Under the pieces are notes generated by a model. That model made no database searches, was not told the DNA's origin, and was given only the letters and a program-made list of their open reading frames with translations. Below are positions 32,111 through 42,125 of a stretch of 64,000 nt of DNA, in pieces. Within the stretch, counting starts at the first letter, position 1. Every line of letters begins with the position of its first letter. The position numbers were made by a program, and so were the translations under genes. Source of the stretch: Chrysophaeum taylorii (taxonomy: Eukaryota; Sar; Pelagophyceae; Pelagomonadales; Pelagomonadaceae); assembly GCA_029834535.1 (NCBI GenBank), contig JAQMWT010000104.1, positions 1 through 64,000 on the forward strand, read 5' to 3'.

Positions 32111-32730
32111 GGTGCCAAAGACAAGGTATCTGTGCTGCACGTGGTGCAGGCTTGGTCAACGGTCATGAAATTGGATACATAGGATTTCTTCGTCACGGCA
32201 GCAGTATGTTGGAAGGTAGGGTCCAACATAAGGGATTTAATATCGGCGACGATGAGCGAAAGGTGCTTGTACAGAGTGCTGTACGTACCGGCAGGCAGAG
32301 CATTGCTGAGCATGTCACAGCAAAGGTCATGGCGTAGAGACAAGAGGAAAGATTCCTGTTGTTTGGTGTGGTTGTTAGCACGAATCAACTCCGGTCGAGT
32401 GGGGTAGCGTAATTTCCCGTTGCGAGGGTCGAGTAAAATAATATTGGCATACCCTCGGACGGTTGGCAATGGAGCAAGCATTGAGTGGATTTTAGAGCCG
32501 AGTTTGCGGTCACTTCCACGAAGATACCCTATATAGCGACTATGAGATAGGTGATGATCTTCCAGAGCAAAATGAGAATCCTTATAATCGAAAGAGTTGT
32601 CGGTGGCCTTGTAGGTAAGGCAGCCAGGCATCACGAGAGCGCATCTGGACACGAGGTTTTGTATGGCGGTGCCATAGGTGGTAGCGGAGCCAACTTGGGG
32701 AAGGGCTTGGACTATCCACAAGTAACCCAT
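32101..32730 (-). CDS. Copia-MT pol N-terminal region (unknown domain)
   Basis: An ORF upstream of integrase, clearly homologous to 37,214-37,700 of Copia-1 copy B (shared HLSxSRYxGxxxxSDRKxGxKxHS and LxPDLCCD/LRHDLCCD, then NALPAGTY). It is conserved between families but not recognised as a named domain. A SINE separates it from the integrase ORF. Confidence 0.6.
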   Translation of the reverse strand: MGYLWIVQALPQVGSATTYGTAIQNLVSRCALVMPGCLTYKATDNSFDYKDSHFALEDHHLSHSRYIGYLRGSDRKLGSKIHSMLAPLPTVRGYANIILLDPRNGKLRYPTRPELIRANNHTKQQESFLLSLRHDLCCDMLSNALPAGTYSTLYKHLSLIVADIKSLMLDPTFQHTAAVTKKSYVSNFMTVDQACTTCSTDTLSLAPLS

Positions 32731-33240
32731 AAACGGCTCCAGATATATGGACCTGTCCCGGTCGCGGGGGATGTCGGAAGCAGTGAACGTATACGTGCTT
32801 CCAAAGGCGTCGATGGGAGTGGAATTTTTTTGTGGTGGCGTTCTCTATGGTGAGGTTGCCGTCGGAATGGTGGCCACCAGTTAAGAAGTAGGAGTTGTGT
32901 GATGTTGATGAGGTTGTAAGTAATAACCTGTGTGACGGTTGGTTAGTTTCGAAAACGGTTATGTAATAGGACACAGGAGTGGGTGAGTTAGTATGTAAGC
33001 TTGCAAACACGTTATAGAGGATTGTAAAAATCTTGACGTGTATAGGATGTGTTGCATTGGGTAATTTCCATATAGGAGCGTTTAAAGCACAACTGATGGT
33101 AAGTACACTCGGATTGAACAGAGTGAGTACGTTGCTCGTGAGCCTGTTGTGAGTGAAGGCGAAGCAGTAACATATTGAGGGATTCAAGGTCAGCCATAGT
33201 AAGCTGAGCAGAACCTGTGCGAGAGTAAGGTGCAAACGTT

Positions 33241-33978
33241 TTAGGAACGGGTATATGGAGGATCGGGGAACACCCGGATCCAGTCTTTGGATATGTGGTT
33301 AGGTAGCCAAAGGCGCTTGGGAATAGCTTGTAGATCATCCACGATCTTTAGGAAGGGGCGTGGATGGAGGATGGGCCACGATGATAGTTTAATTGGTCCA
33401 GTAGAATATCTGCGTGCGATGCATATCCATCTTTCTCTAGATTGGTAGTCGCCACATAGGTAGGTCGGGAACCTATCAACAACATCGACACAGTAATCAA
33501 GGGTAGTATAGATAAGGTTGGCCACTGTGATGTGGTCTTGATGACAGTACTTATGCGGAGGCGTCATCTCAGCCAGTAGTACCAAGGGCTGGAGTAGCTT
33601 GATGACAGACAGCATGCTGTCGAAAAGAGAATCGTCCAGCAGGCTGTGTAAGTCTTCTGTCTTATGCTGTTTTAGTAAATTCCTGTTTGTGCAGGGAGGA
33701 GTGATCTCAATTATATCACAATAGAATGTGCGCCTTTCCTCTGGTGAGATTAGGTGAAGATGGTTAATAAAGGCGGGGAGAGATTCAAATAATAGTACAG
33801 TAGGAAAACGGTGGCGTAACATACGAACAAGCGTATCATCAGACTCAACAACAACTTTTACATTGATATTTAAGCCTAAGTCATTAGTGGCTTGAGACAG
33901 GAACGCCGGAGTTGACAAACCAGAACAAAGTAACATGACAGAGGGTTTGCGGAGATTGGACTCTTGTGAGAGAAACAC
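33241..33978 (-). CDS. Cytosine-5 DNA methyltransferase domain within Copia-MT
   Basis: A 245-residue ORF between protease and integrase. C5-methyltransferase motifs occur in the canonical order: motif I-like LLCSGLSTPAF (16-26), an acidic residue after a strand (VVVESDD, motif II), motif IV ITPPC with the catalytic Cys at 96, motif VI-like LLAEM with Glu 137, and motif VIII QSRER (179-183) followed by WICIARR. The spacing of IV to VI to VIII (about 43 and 42 residues) is close to that of M.HhaI. Motif X was not identified, so the ORF may be a partial domain. Expected activity: transfer of methyl from SAM to cytosine in DNA, here possibly the element's own copies. The family call is from motifs only. 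Confidence 0.75.
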   Translation of the reverse strand: MFLSQESNLRKPSVMLLCSGLSTPAFLSQATNDLGLNINVKVVVESDDTLVRMLRHRFPTVLLFESLPAFINHLHLISPEERRTFYCDIIEITPPCTNRNLLKQHKTEDLHSLLDDSLFDSMLSVIKLLQPLVLLAEMTPPHKYCHQDHITVANLIYTTLDYCVDVVDRFPTYLCGDYQSRERWICIARRYSTGPIKLSSWPILHPRPFLKIVDDLQAIPKRLWLPNHISKDWIRVFPDPPYTRS

Positions 33979-33993
33979 TGGGCGTGAGAGTAG

Positions 33994-34944
33994 TCAATTT
34001 AATGGCTGCGTATTTTGCTGAACAAATTTGTTCTGTTTCCGAAGATTGAGAACCAAAGGGCGAATCCACGGCCGATCTGGTAAAACTCGTTGGAGTAGGT
34101 AATTGTAGTATGCCAGTAGATCCCTGTTTTCATGGTATCGCTTGAGGGGAAATGCAAGGGAGCGAAGTTCCAGCCGCTTGTCGCGCGCGATGTTGTAAGT
34201 GAGACAAGGGAGAGCGGGTAAATTAGCTGCTACATAGTGTATGGGTATACGTACATCTTTGTCTATGCGGCTCGTGACAGCGCTGAGCTTTGGCTCAGCT
34301 CGATCGTTGAACACGGTGGTAAGATTCGTCTGGTTCCACTCGAGCATGCTCAGGATAGCGAGATGTCGGTCATGCACTGGCTGAAGACATAAAGCGAAGT
34401 CGATCTTAACATAGCCAACTTGTGGATGATCTGGTAGGGGAATAACGATGTTGCGTGTTAACATCATGTGTGATGCCCGTTGTTGTCCTGTTGCCGTCTG
34501 AATAACAATCGGCGCGTATGTGGAGTCCAATGGAATTATATGATTGGGTATTGCGAAATCGTAGGTGGACATCAATGAGATGGTAGCACAAGAGTCAAAA
34601 TATAGAAAAGAGCAATGTGGAGGGACACTGTTTACCTTCATGTAGTTGGTGAGGAAGGCGTTTTCCGAATGTGGGCAAGTAGTGGAGAGACTGGCTGTAA
34701 AGAAGTTCTTCCGCAATAACAGATTCGTTGGAATAATGATCGGTTGAACAGGTGGTGATGGTTCGTCAGCCTCATCAGCCATGCCGTGCTTTTCGTCAAA
34801 TGACGATAGAGAAGTATGATCGGCATCCCTTTTGGTTTCGGCTTGTGATGGTAGGTTGAGGGCAGATTGGACCTGTGAAGATAGCGAGGACAATAATGCT
34901 GGTGGTAAAGCCGAGATGGCGGAAGCGGTAAAGAGGTTAGACAC
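33994..34944 (-). CDS. Copia-MT aspartic protease region
   Basis: A 316-residue ORF following gag. The segment FLYFDSCATISLMS (about residue 112) matches the hydrophobic-hydrophobic-D-S/T-G/C-A active-site pattern of retrotransposon proteases, with Cys where Gly is common in Copia. Downstream hydrophobic strands (LTRNIVIPLP, HLAILSMLEW) fit the fold. It would process the polyprotein; see the repeated SLNY motif sites. Confidence 0.65.
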   Translation of the reverse strand: MSNLFTASAISALPPALLSSLSSQVQSALNLPSQAETKRDADHTSLSSFDEKHGMADEADEPSPPVQPIIIPTNLLLRKNFFTASLSTTCPHSENAFLTNYMKVNSVPPHCSFLYFDSCATISLMSTYDFAIPNHIIPLDSTYAPIVIQTATGQQRASHMMLTRNIVIPLPDHPQVGYVKIDFALCLQPVHDRHLAILSMLEWNQTNLTTVFNDRAEPKLSAVTSRIDKDVRIPIHYVAANLPALPCLTYNIARDKRLELRSLAFPLKRYHENRDLLAYYNYLLQRVLPDRPWIRPLVLNLRKQNKFVQQNTQPLN

Positions 34945-34957
34945 AGTATTGGAAGGA

Positions 34958-36478
34958 TTACCCTGTGTGTTTGTAGTAGGAGGAGTTGTTGTTGGGGTGG
35001 GAGCAGTAACGACAGTATGGGTGTTGTGGCTCCACGTAGTTTAACGACTTTTCGGTCGAGGATAGATGAACGTCTACATCATAAATGATGTCTTCTGCAA
35101 ACATGAGCTGTTCGTTTAGACGAAGTAAACTACTGTTGTCATCAGTAGATGTCGTTGACAGGATATCGGCTGATTGTAGCAGAGTCTCAAATAACTTGTT
35201 GATATTATGTTGTAGCTGAGCCGTGGTATCATTATCTGTCACATGCTTCGTGAGTTCGCTACACTGTTCTCGCAGGGTGTTTAAGGTGTGGTTTGTTCGA
35301 TCTAATAATTTCATGTTAGACCGAGAGGACCTGTCAAAAGTGCGGGGGTAAATTGGACGGTCATGGGACTGTCCGGCAGTTTTCTTGGTGACGTAAGAAT
35401 CACCAGGACGATAATACGATAAATCGCTGCGAGAGAAAGGCTGGCGAGCATCATTAGAGTTACGCAAGCGTCTAGCATTAAACGTGGAAGATGTACCAGG
35501 TTGGGACGAAGTGATGAAGGCGAGTGTGTTAGCAGTTTGAGTCAGACTTTTGTCCGATGAGTCCAAAGTATGTGTAAGTAGTAACTTTGGCTTTGGTTGA
35601 GATGATAAACCTTCGACATAGGGTTGCCAAGAAACAGGGCGTTCTAAGCGTCTTTTGTTCGACCCATTTGATACGACATTGTAAAGGTCTAATGCGTATT
35701 CTAAAATGTAGCTTGGGTTGGTAGGGTGACACAATCGTTCAGCTTCTGGCACAGGCCGAGATGAAGATCGGGTTTCGTACATATAACACCAATCTACCCA
35801 ACCACGATCGTAACGGTTGTTGCTGGTATTATCGGCATAATGCCGATGTATCTCTTCATAGATTTTTCTGCAAAGAGTGCCAAAGTCGAATTGAAGGTCA
35901 GTCTCTTCCTGGTTAAGTTGGTAAGAGATTTGCCTAAATGCTAGGACAGCTTCGATAAATACATGGACATACCAGTTAGGATTATAAACAACAGAGTTAA
36001 ATTGCTGTTTCAAATAAGACACATCAGTAGTCGTAACAGACTCGTAGTGATTAAAGGCGATGAGCATAATGGCTCGAGCCTTGTTGGGTAAATAACTTTT
36101 GTTGTATACCTCATTGATGGCGGGCCAGGCCGCAAGTGCCGGTTTTCCAACACTTTCAAGATTGAAGTAAGTATGCAAGAATGTAGCGTACGTGTTCTGG
36201 TAAGTGTGCCAGTCAGCTGCAGTTAACGAAAACATGGTAACCGGGGCACGAACACGAGTGTCGAAAGCTAGTGCCTTCGGGTGCGCGCGATTTAAGATTC
36301 GTTCCTCTTCTAAGAAACGAGCATTGATTTCAGGACGTAATGCCTTGACTTCATAGTCGTAACAGACAGTAGTTAGCTGAGCTACTTCTGCATCAGGTAA
36401 GTGGGGGAAAGCTTCGTTGGTGAAATGCCAACAAAAAAAAAAGTTAAGAAACTCAACTACAGGAGCTTCGAGCTTCAA
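34958..36478 (-). CDS. Copia-MT gag-like ORF
   Basis: A 506-residue ORF at the 5' end of the element. It is largely helical, with a charged, Ser/Thr-rich middle and a heptad-like region near residues 385-450. Near the C-terminus comes the repeated motif STEKSLNY, immediately followed by PYCRYCSHPNNNSSYYKH, a CxxC...H cluster in the place of a nucleocapsid zinc finger, though not a standard CCHC knuckle. It is probably the particle protein. The assignment rests on position and these features. Confidence 0.65.
   Translation of the reverse strand: MKLEAPVVEFLNFFFCWHFTNEAFPHLPDAEVAQLTTVCYDYEVKALRPEINARFLEEERILNRAHPKALAFDTRVRAPVTMFSLTAADWHTYQNTYATFLHTYFNLESVGKPALAAWPAINEVYNKSYLPNKARAIMLIAFNHYESVTTTDVSYLKQQFNSVVYNPNWYVHVFIEAVLAFRQISYQLNQEETDLQFDFGTLCRKIYEEIHRHYADNTSNNRYDRGWVDWCYMYETRSSSRPVPEAERLCHPTNPSYILEYALDLYNVVSNGSNKRRLERPVSWQPYVEGLSSQPKPKLLLTHTLDSSDKSLTQTANTLAFITSSQPGTSSTFNARRLRNSNDARQPFSRSDLSYYRPGDSYVTKKTAGQSHDRPIYPRTFDRSSRSNMKLLDRTNHTLNTLREQCSELTKHVTDNDTTAQLQHNINKLFETLLQSADILSTTSTDDNSSLLRLNEQLMFAEDIIYDVDVHLSSTEKSLNYVEPQHPYCRYCSHPNNNSSYYKHTG
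35037..35057 (-). other. SLNY motif site 1 (end of gag)
   Basis: 21-bp motif GACCGAAAAGTCGTTAAACT plus A, coding TEKSLNY, just before the CxxC cluster. Confidence 0.85.
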
Positions 36479-36999
36479 TATATATCCGCACCTGTGATCG
36501 CCTTGGGTGCGGCTCGTGCTGCGTGTTCTGCCATAGCAGTTGACGGGGAACCTGTGGGTTCAGTCGCGCAGTTGACACTGTCTAGACATTCTAAGGGGGT
36601 TTGTCTATCGGTGTCTATGTACACTCGTCGGTTTTTTCGATGGAAAATGTGTCTATATGACGACTGTGCAAGCTGTGAGTCTAGAGTAGCGTCGCTAAGC
36701 GTAGTCACTCAGGCAGCTGGTTAGTTTTGGTGCTCTCAAGGAGCTTGTTAAGTGCATTGCCATGTAATGTACGAGTGGACGTACCCAAAATATTTCATAA
36801 CATGTGTGCAAGAGTACAGGTTAGCCAATTACACACACATCAACATTGACATGACAATACGATGCTATGAACAGGTGCACACAAGGTTACACGATCACGT
36901 GTGCAAACAAAATATTATATACAGCCCAATGGTAATGGCGTTGTATTTACAAGTGTGTTTTCGTGGTGAGGTTAGATCGGCGCGGTAACGACCCAATAC
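36479..36999. other. Junction between Copia-MT and Copia-1 copy B
   Basis: About 500 bp, AT-rich, without a recognised gene. On the minus strand it should contain the Copia-MT leader and possibly its 5' LTR, but no partner LTR was found near 25 kb. Several TGTG/CACA-rich words are present; no boundary can be fixed. Confidence 0.4.
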
Positions 37000-37213
37000 C
37001 CATAGGTTACGTGCACGCTCTTCTAAATACCAAGCACATATAAATGCATTTGGCGAAACCTACACCTTCCTAACACATGATGCCGGAATCAATAAGACTG
37101 CTTCTCTCGATCCTGTTACCGGTTTTCTTTGGCTTTGCCAAGCATACCACAATAATAATGAAAATCAAGACACGCGTCGCCTAGTACAAACACTGGTTTC
37201 CTATACTTCTCCT

Positions 37214-38194
37214 GTGCTTCACTATACTTTCGTATTCTACCCTCAGGAAAATCGTGTTGAATTTATCGATAAAACTTTTGCTTTAAGTGACATGCATTTG
37301 TCCCAAAGCAGATACCTTGGCTTTATTACATCAAGCGATAGGAAGATGGGTGCCAAAGTTCATTCCATATACATTCCCACTCCTACCATTCGTGGATTTG
37401 CTAATATGCTCGCGTACGATCCACGACTCGATCGCATTCGACATTACTCAACTCGCGAATTGGCACGCGCCAATAACTTCACAGCGTACCAAATCAATTT
37501 TCTTTTGTCTTTGTCCCCGGACCTATGCTGTGACATAACCGCGAATGCTATTCCGGCTGGAACTTATCATGTAATCTATAAACATTTGTGTCAGCTTGTC
37601 TATGACTTGCGTAAATTAACGCTATCACCATCTTTTGACCCTGATCATGCTTCTTTAACCAAAAACTATAGGTCAACCTTTTTCACAAATATATTCCCAA
37701 CAGACACATCCTTAATATTACACCAGAGTTCCATTACAGTGTTATACATAAATAAAAAGAAACTCTCGTGTTGTGATAATCTTGCTTCTAACCACGAACT
37801 TCCATCTTTTCATCTCGATTCAGTAGCCCATGTCTTCCTCTCTAACACCTCATCCGCCGATATGTCATCTCCTACCAAAGAAAGACAAATTCCTCTCATA
37901 ACGCCAAGACAGCTCCATGAGAAGCATGCGCCCTTTGATAAAAAAGTTCATGCCAGGGGCACCCTCGCATTTCGAGATGCACAACAACGAGCTACCAATT
38001 TTCACAACATCCACCATTCTAGTGATTCTCAAGCTATAAAAGCTGTTCAGGTTATTGCCAGTCCGGGACATCACCCATCTGACGTACCCTACCGCAAGTT
38101 CTGTGTGGATTGTACGATTCATAAAAAACGCTTCGCTCATCCACACCATCTTACCAAGCAACCGTCATTCGAAAAAAATTGTTCAACCTGGTGA
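37214..38194 (+). pseudogene. Copia-1 B pol N-terminal and integrase zinc region
   Basis: Homologous to Copia-MT 32,101-32,730 plus the start of its integrase. It shows the H-H-C-C zinc domain (FHNIHHSSD...FCVDCTIH). The core integrase continues at 38,180-38,640. Confidence 0.7.
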
Positions 38195-38689
38195 AGCCTG
38201 GGTATGTGACGGTGGTTACGTATCTGTTCTCTCGGAATGGGGATCCTTTCGACATATCATTGTTTTTAAGTGTCTCATTTCCAAATTTTTGTTAGTGTAC
38301 TTCTGTCGTAGCACTAACTCTAGCGAATTTTGTAACGCCCTTGAGTTTGTCCGCAATTTTTGCTCTACTTATGTTCATGTACAACTAAAACAAATTTATT
38401 GTGATTCCTTCAAACCCTATTTATCTCAGCATGTTACAACTCCCTTTCGTGTGGAACATGGTATTAATATGTCCGCGTTCCCCCCTTACTTACATGTCTT
38501 TAATCATGAAGTAGAAGCCGCTGTTGGTCACATAGCCACTGCCGCGTCTACACGACTCAGGCATCTGCTTAATGTACCCTATAAAGGTCACCCCCTAACA
38601 GTTCCGGCACCACACTACCCGTAGGCTGTTATACATGCTATCCAATCGTATAATCTCTTCCCTAACGTTTCCCTCGAACGTATTTATAA

Positions 38690-39090
38690 AAACCTAACCC
38701 TGCGATCGCTAACCGTTGGTTGCGGTAGAGGACAGCGCCTAACACGCTTGCTCCCTGCGGCGGCCCCGGCCGTCCCGGAGTGAGACGGTGCCTGCTCGCC
38801 TCCCGGGCTGGCCGGTTAGCACCCGGAAAGTCCGCGCTGGGATGGGGTTCTCTCGGTTGGGCAGAACGCGACGGACAGGTCGATTGTTCGTGGACCAACA
38901 CGTTTGCGGCCTGCGACGCTTTTGCACGACTTCGCACAAGACCGCGCGCAGTGGCGGTCCGTCATCAACGAGTCCTCGTCCCTCGCCTCAGCCCCAACTG
39001 CGTGATTTTCCTCTGTGATTCCGGATCGGCTCCTGCCTGTCCGGCCTGGCTCCCATGCTCCGGAGAGGTCTGAAGTTAGTTAGTTAGTTA
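38690..39090 (+). mobile_element. SINE copy S2 (type B), in Copia-1 B
   Basis: A 401-bp insertion flanked by a perfect 10-bp duplication GTATTTATAA (38,680-38,689 and 39,091-39,100). The head is CCTAACCCTGCGATCGC and the tail (TTAG)n. The body differs from type A, but the last ~70 bp (GGCCTGGCTCC...GGTCTGAAG) are shared. No ORF is supported. It post-dates copy B. Confidence 0.92.
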
Positions 39091-39125
39091 GTATTTATAA
39101 TGAAGTCCTAAGCCCCCAACAAGTT

Positions 39126-42125
39126 TTGTTGGATCAATGTAATGTTCCCCAACAGGACTATCTCAAACCTTTTGGCTCTGTTTGTTATCTACATTTGGAA
39201 CCTAACGAATTTCATAAATATGAGCCTCGATGTCGTCCTTACATCTACTTATGTGGTGCTAATGTCATAAACCCATTAATAACACCCCATGTTAATCATT
39301 TAGCCGATGTTGTCCTTAATCCTGAAAACGGCCAAGTCCGTGTTTCTTCTAAACTTACCTTTCCTCATCTTATTTCTAAACAACCTCCTGATTATGAACA
39401 ACATCCACCTCCCGCACCTTCACCCGACATTCCCTTCTCTGTTCACAGCACCCCCAATGATGCGGCGCAGAGGGGGAATGCTATGCCTACCGACACTGAC
39501 CACGAGAGGGGGACTCCTTCTCCTCCTGCCCATGCTCCTTCTCCCGCTCCCGCATGTGCTCCAGATGCTTCCGCACCCGCTGTTCCTGTCACCACACCTC
39601 CTACATCTGAAGTGTCCTCCAACACTTTGCCATTTTTACCATCCTATCGGTCTCTCTATTCCCAGGATGTCCTCCGTCTCACCCGTGGTCCTCATCACCC
39701 TCACCCTCGTCGCAAAACCAATCTCAAGAATGTTCTTACTCGTATTGCTTCGCCAACCGTTGCCGCTTATAAACAAGCTGGTGGTACGCTTGCCGACTTC
39801 AAGTATGACCTCTCCAAGCAGCACATACCATTCTGCGACCCCACCCTCCACTCCCTTCATCTTGCTCATGGCATCCACTGGACGGGTATACCTCCAGAGG
39901 GGGAATTTACACCATCCCTTCATCACCATGTTCACCAAGCGCTTTCACAGTCCTCTTCAGTTATGTGTCATAGGAGCCATAGCCACCCATCGCCTGATGC
40001 CCCTCATGTTCATTTCTGCGACGACGTCAACCTTGCAGACTTTCACCTTCCTCAAGCTCTCGTTCAACTAATTTCTGAACATGCTCACGCCTTTCAAGTT
40101 CCTCCCGCTCGATATGTTTTTGCTTTGTTCACACCCCAATCCATTTTGGATCATAATGACGCTTCTTATGGTGTCTCCGAGCCTCACCTCTCCGCCATCG
40201 AAGACTATATCGCCGTGCAATCGCATTACATTGAGGCCCACCTTGGTGATGCTCCTCTACTAGTTGTTCAACTCGTCGAAGATCCCGATCACGCTCACAC
40301 TCACGATAATGTCGCTTCTTTCGCAATTACCCATCTTACGACGGCTCATGACCCCAGCACTGTTGGTTCGGACGAATACAAGATTCAAGCCAAAGACATT
40401 AAAATTGATGAATATGAGTTGAACTGCCTCAAAGGTCTTTCAGACGCTGATCGCAAAGCTTATATCTCCGCCATCTCCAAAGAGATTTTTGATATTGTTA
40501 AGTTTGGCTGCTTTAAACTCGCGTTGCCAATGGTCAACTCAAAGCCTATTGACACCCGCCTCGTCCTACGTATAAAAACCAATGCTGCTGGTCAATACAT
40601 CAAGCATAAAGCACGCCTGGTCCTACGAGGATTCTTAGCCTCGCTGGGCACCGATTTTTTCAACACATTCAGTCCTATGGCACAGCTTACTGGCATCCGT
40701 TGTGTTCTGGCGCTAGCAGCCCATCTGCGACTTCCCGTCTACCATATTGACGTACCTAACGCTTTTGTTCAAGCTCCCATCGACTCTCATGTCTATGTTA
40801 AACTGCCACAAGGCATTTACCTTCTCGATCCCGAAGATACTAAATATCAAGGCCGTCGTCTCCCAAAGCTACTTAAATCTCTCTATGGATTACGCCAGAG
40901 CCCCGCCCTTTGGAATCAAACCACAAACGGCTTCTTTGATTCATTAGGCTATACACGATTTCGAACAGTTACCTGCATTTACGCGAAAGTCCAAGCTGAC
41001 GCTACATTTTGAATTTGCACGCTCTCAGTGGATGAAGTAGTCATCACTTGCACTTCGGAAACTCCACGTCGTGAATTCCAACAAGCCCTGAAAAAGGGAA
41101 ACTCAGTCGACACCTTTGAAGAAGTCCATACTCTCTTAGGCATGCGCATAACGCGTACTACTGATGGTTCTATATCACTGGACTGTCAGGCTAAACTTGA
41201 TGCATTGTTCGAAGAGTACCCCATTTTAATGCAGTTACGTCCCACTTCTACACCGATGTCACCATCAGCCACGTATAAAACTGGAGACCCATCTTCTGAT
41301 ATTGACGAGTTTATTCTTCATACCTCCTCCACCTTACTCGGCAAGCTCACTTTTGTCCAATTGGCCTGTCGCCCTGATCTATCCCAAAGTCTTAGTCGTT
41401 GCTCTCGAAGAATGCATAATCCAGCATTTCTACATGTTCAAGTAATAACAGGAACGCTCCGCTACTTGCGCAAGCTCGAAAATCGCAATCTTCGACTCTG
41501 GTACTACTCTGGCTCTTCCGCTCTAATGGACCATCTTAGACTTCTTATCGGCAATCGCACTGACATGGCAGCCATGTTGGATTACACTAAAGCCAAGTCT
41601 ACAACCGGTTACGCCATCTTTTTGTTCGGTTCTCTCATCACTTGGAAGTCTAAGCTACAGCCTATCACGGCTACTTCTACGCATGAGAGTGAACTTATCG
41701 CCCTTAATATGTGTGCCGATGATGTGGTCTGGTTACGTAAATTGTTAACGGAAATGGCATTCGCTATAAATCCTCACTTATATCTTCGCCAACCTCCAGG
41801 GAAAGACTTGCTACTAGATTATGATGCTCACGACAACCCCCTCCCATCGGACATGTCGTTCATACGTAACAGTCCTATACTTGGAGACTCTGCTTCTGCT
41901 ATCCATCTATCAAATAATCCCGACAGTGCGACTAAGGCCAAAGCTATCAGCACACGCTGGTTCCGTATTCGCGACTACGTACAGTTAAAACGTATACGTC
42001 TACATCATGTTTCCGGTACTCAAAACATTGCTGATGGATTTACTAAACCCTTCGGAGCTCCGCTCTTCAGCAGATTTCGCACGTTACTTGGCTTACAACA
42101 ACCCATAGCTCAACAAGATGGTTGA
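39126..42125 (+). pseudogene. Copia-1 B integrase end, reverse transcriptase and RNase H
   Basis: It encodes the end of integrase, a Pro-rich linker (about residues 90-150), RT (KARLVLRGFLASLG, VPNAFVQAPI, VDEVVIT) and RNase H ending IADGFTKPFG. It closely parallels Copia-MT pol except that the linker has no SLNY motif. Confidence 0.85.

Larger units (their letters stand above)
25240..36478 (-). mobile_element. Copia-MT: large Copia retrotransposon with methyltransferase domain
   Basis: A minus-strand Ty1/Copia element of at least 11.2 kb. Parts in transcription order: gag-like ORF (34958-36478), aspartic protease (33994-34944), a cytosine-5 methyltransferase-like ORF (33241-33978), a pol N-terminal region (32101-32730), integrase-RT-RNase H (27674-31732) and a downstream ORF (25240-27578). 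The order integrase before RT defines Copia. A complete SINE sits at 31,745-32,110 and a SINE fragment with a local duplication at 26,460-27,040. No matching LTR pair was found, so the ends are uncertain. The long pol ORF suggests moderate age; there are a handful of breaks. Confidence 0.85.

Noticed and set aside
36479-36999. 5' LTR of Copia-MT
   Set aside because: No matching sequence at the 3' end near 25 kb, so no boundary can be supported.
38739-39073. Protein-coding genes inside the SINEs (60-130 codons, recurring in several places)
   Set aside because: The open frames are by-products of GC-rich repeat sequence, occur on both strands and match the extent of the repeat between target duplications.
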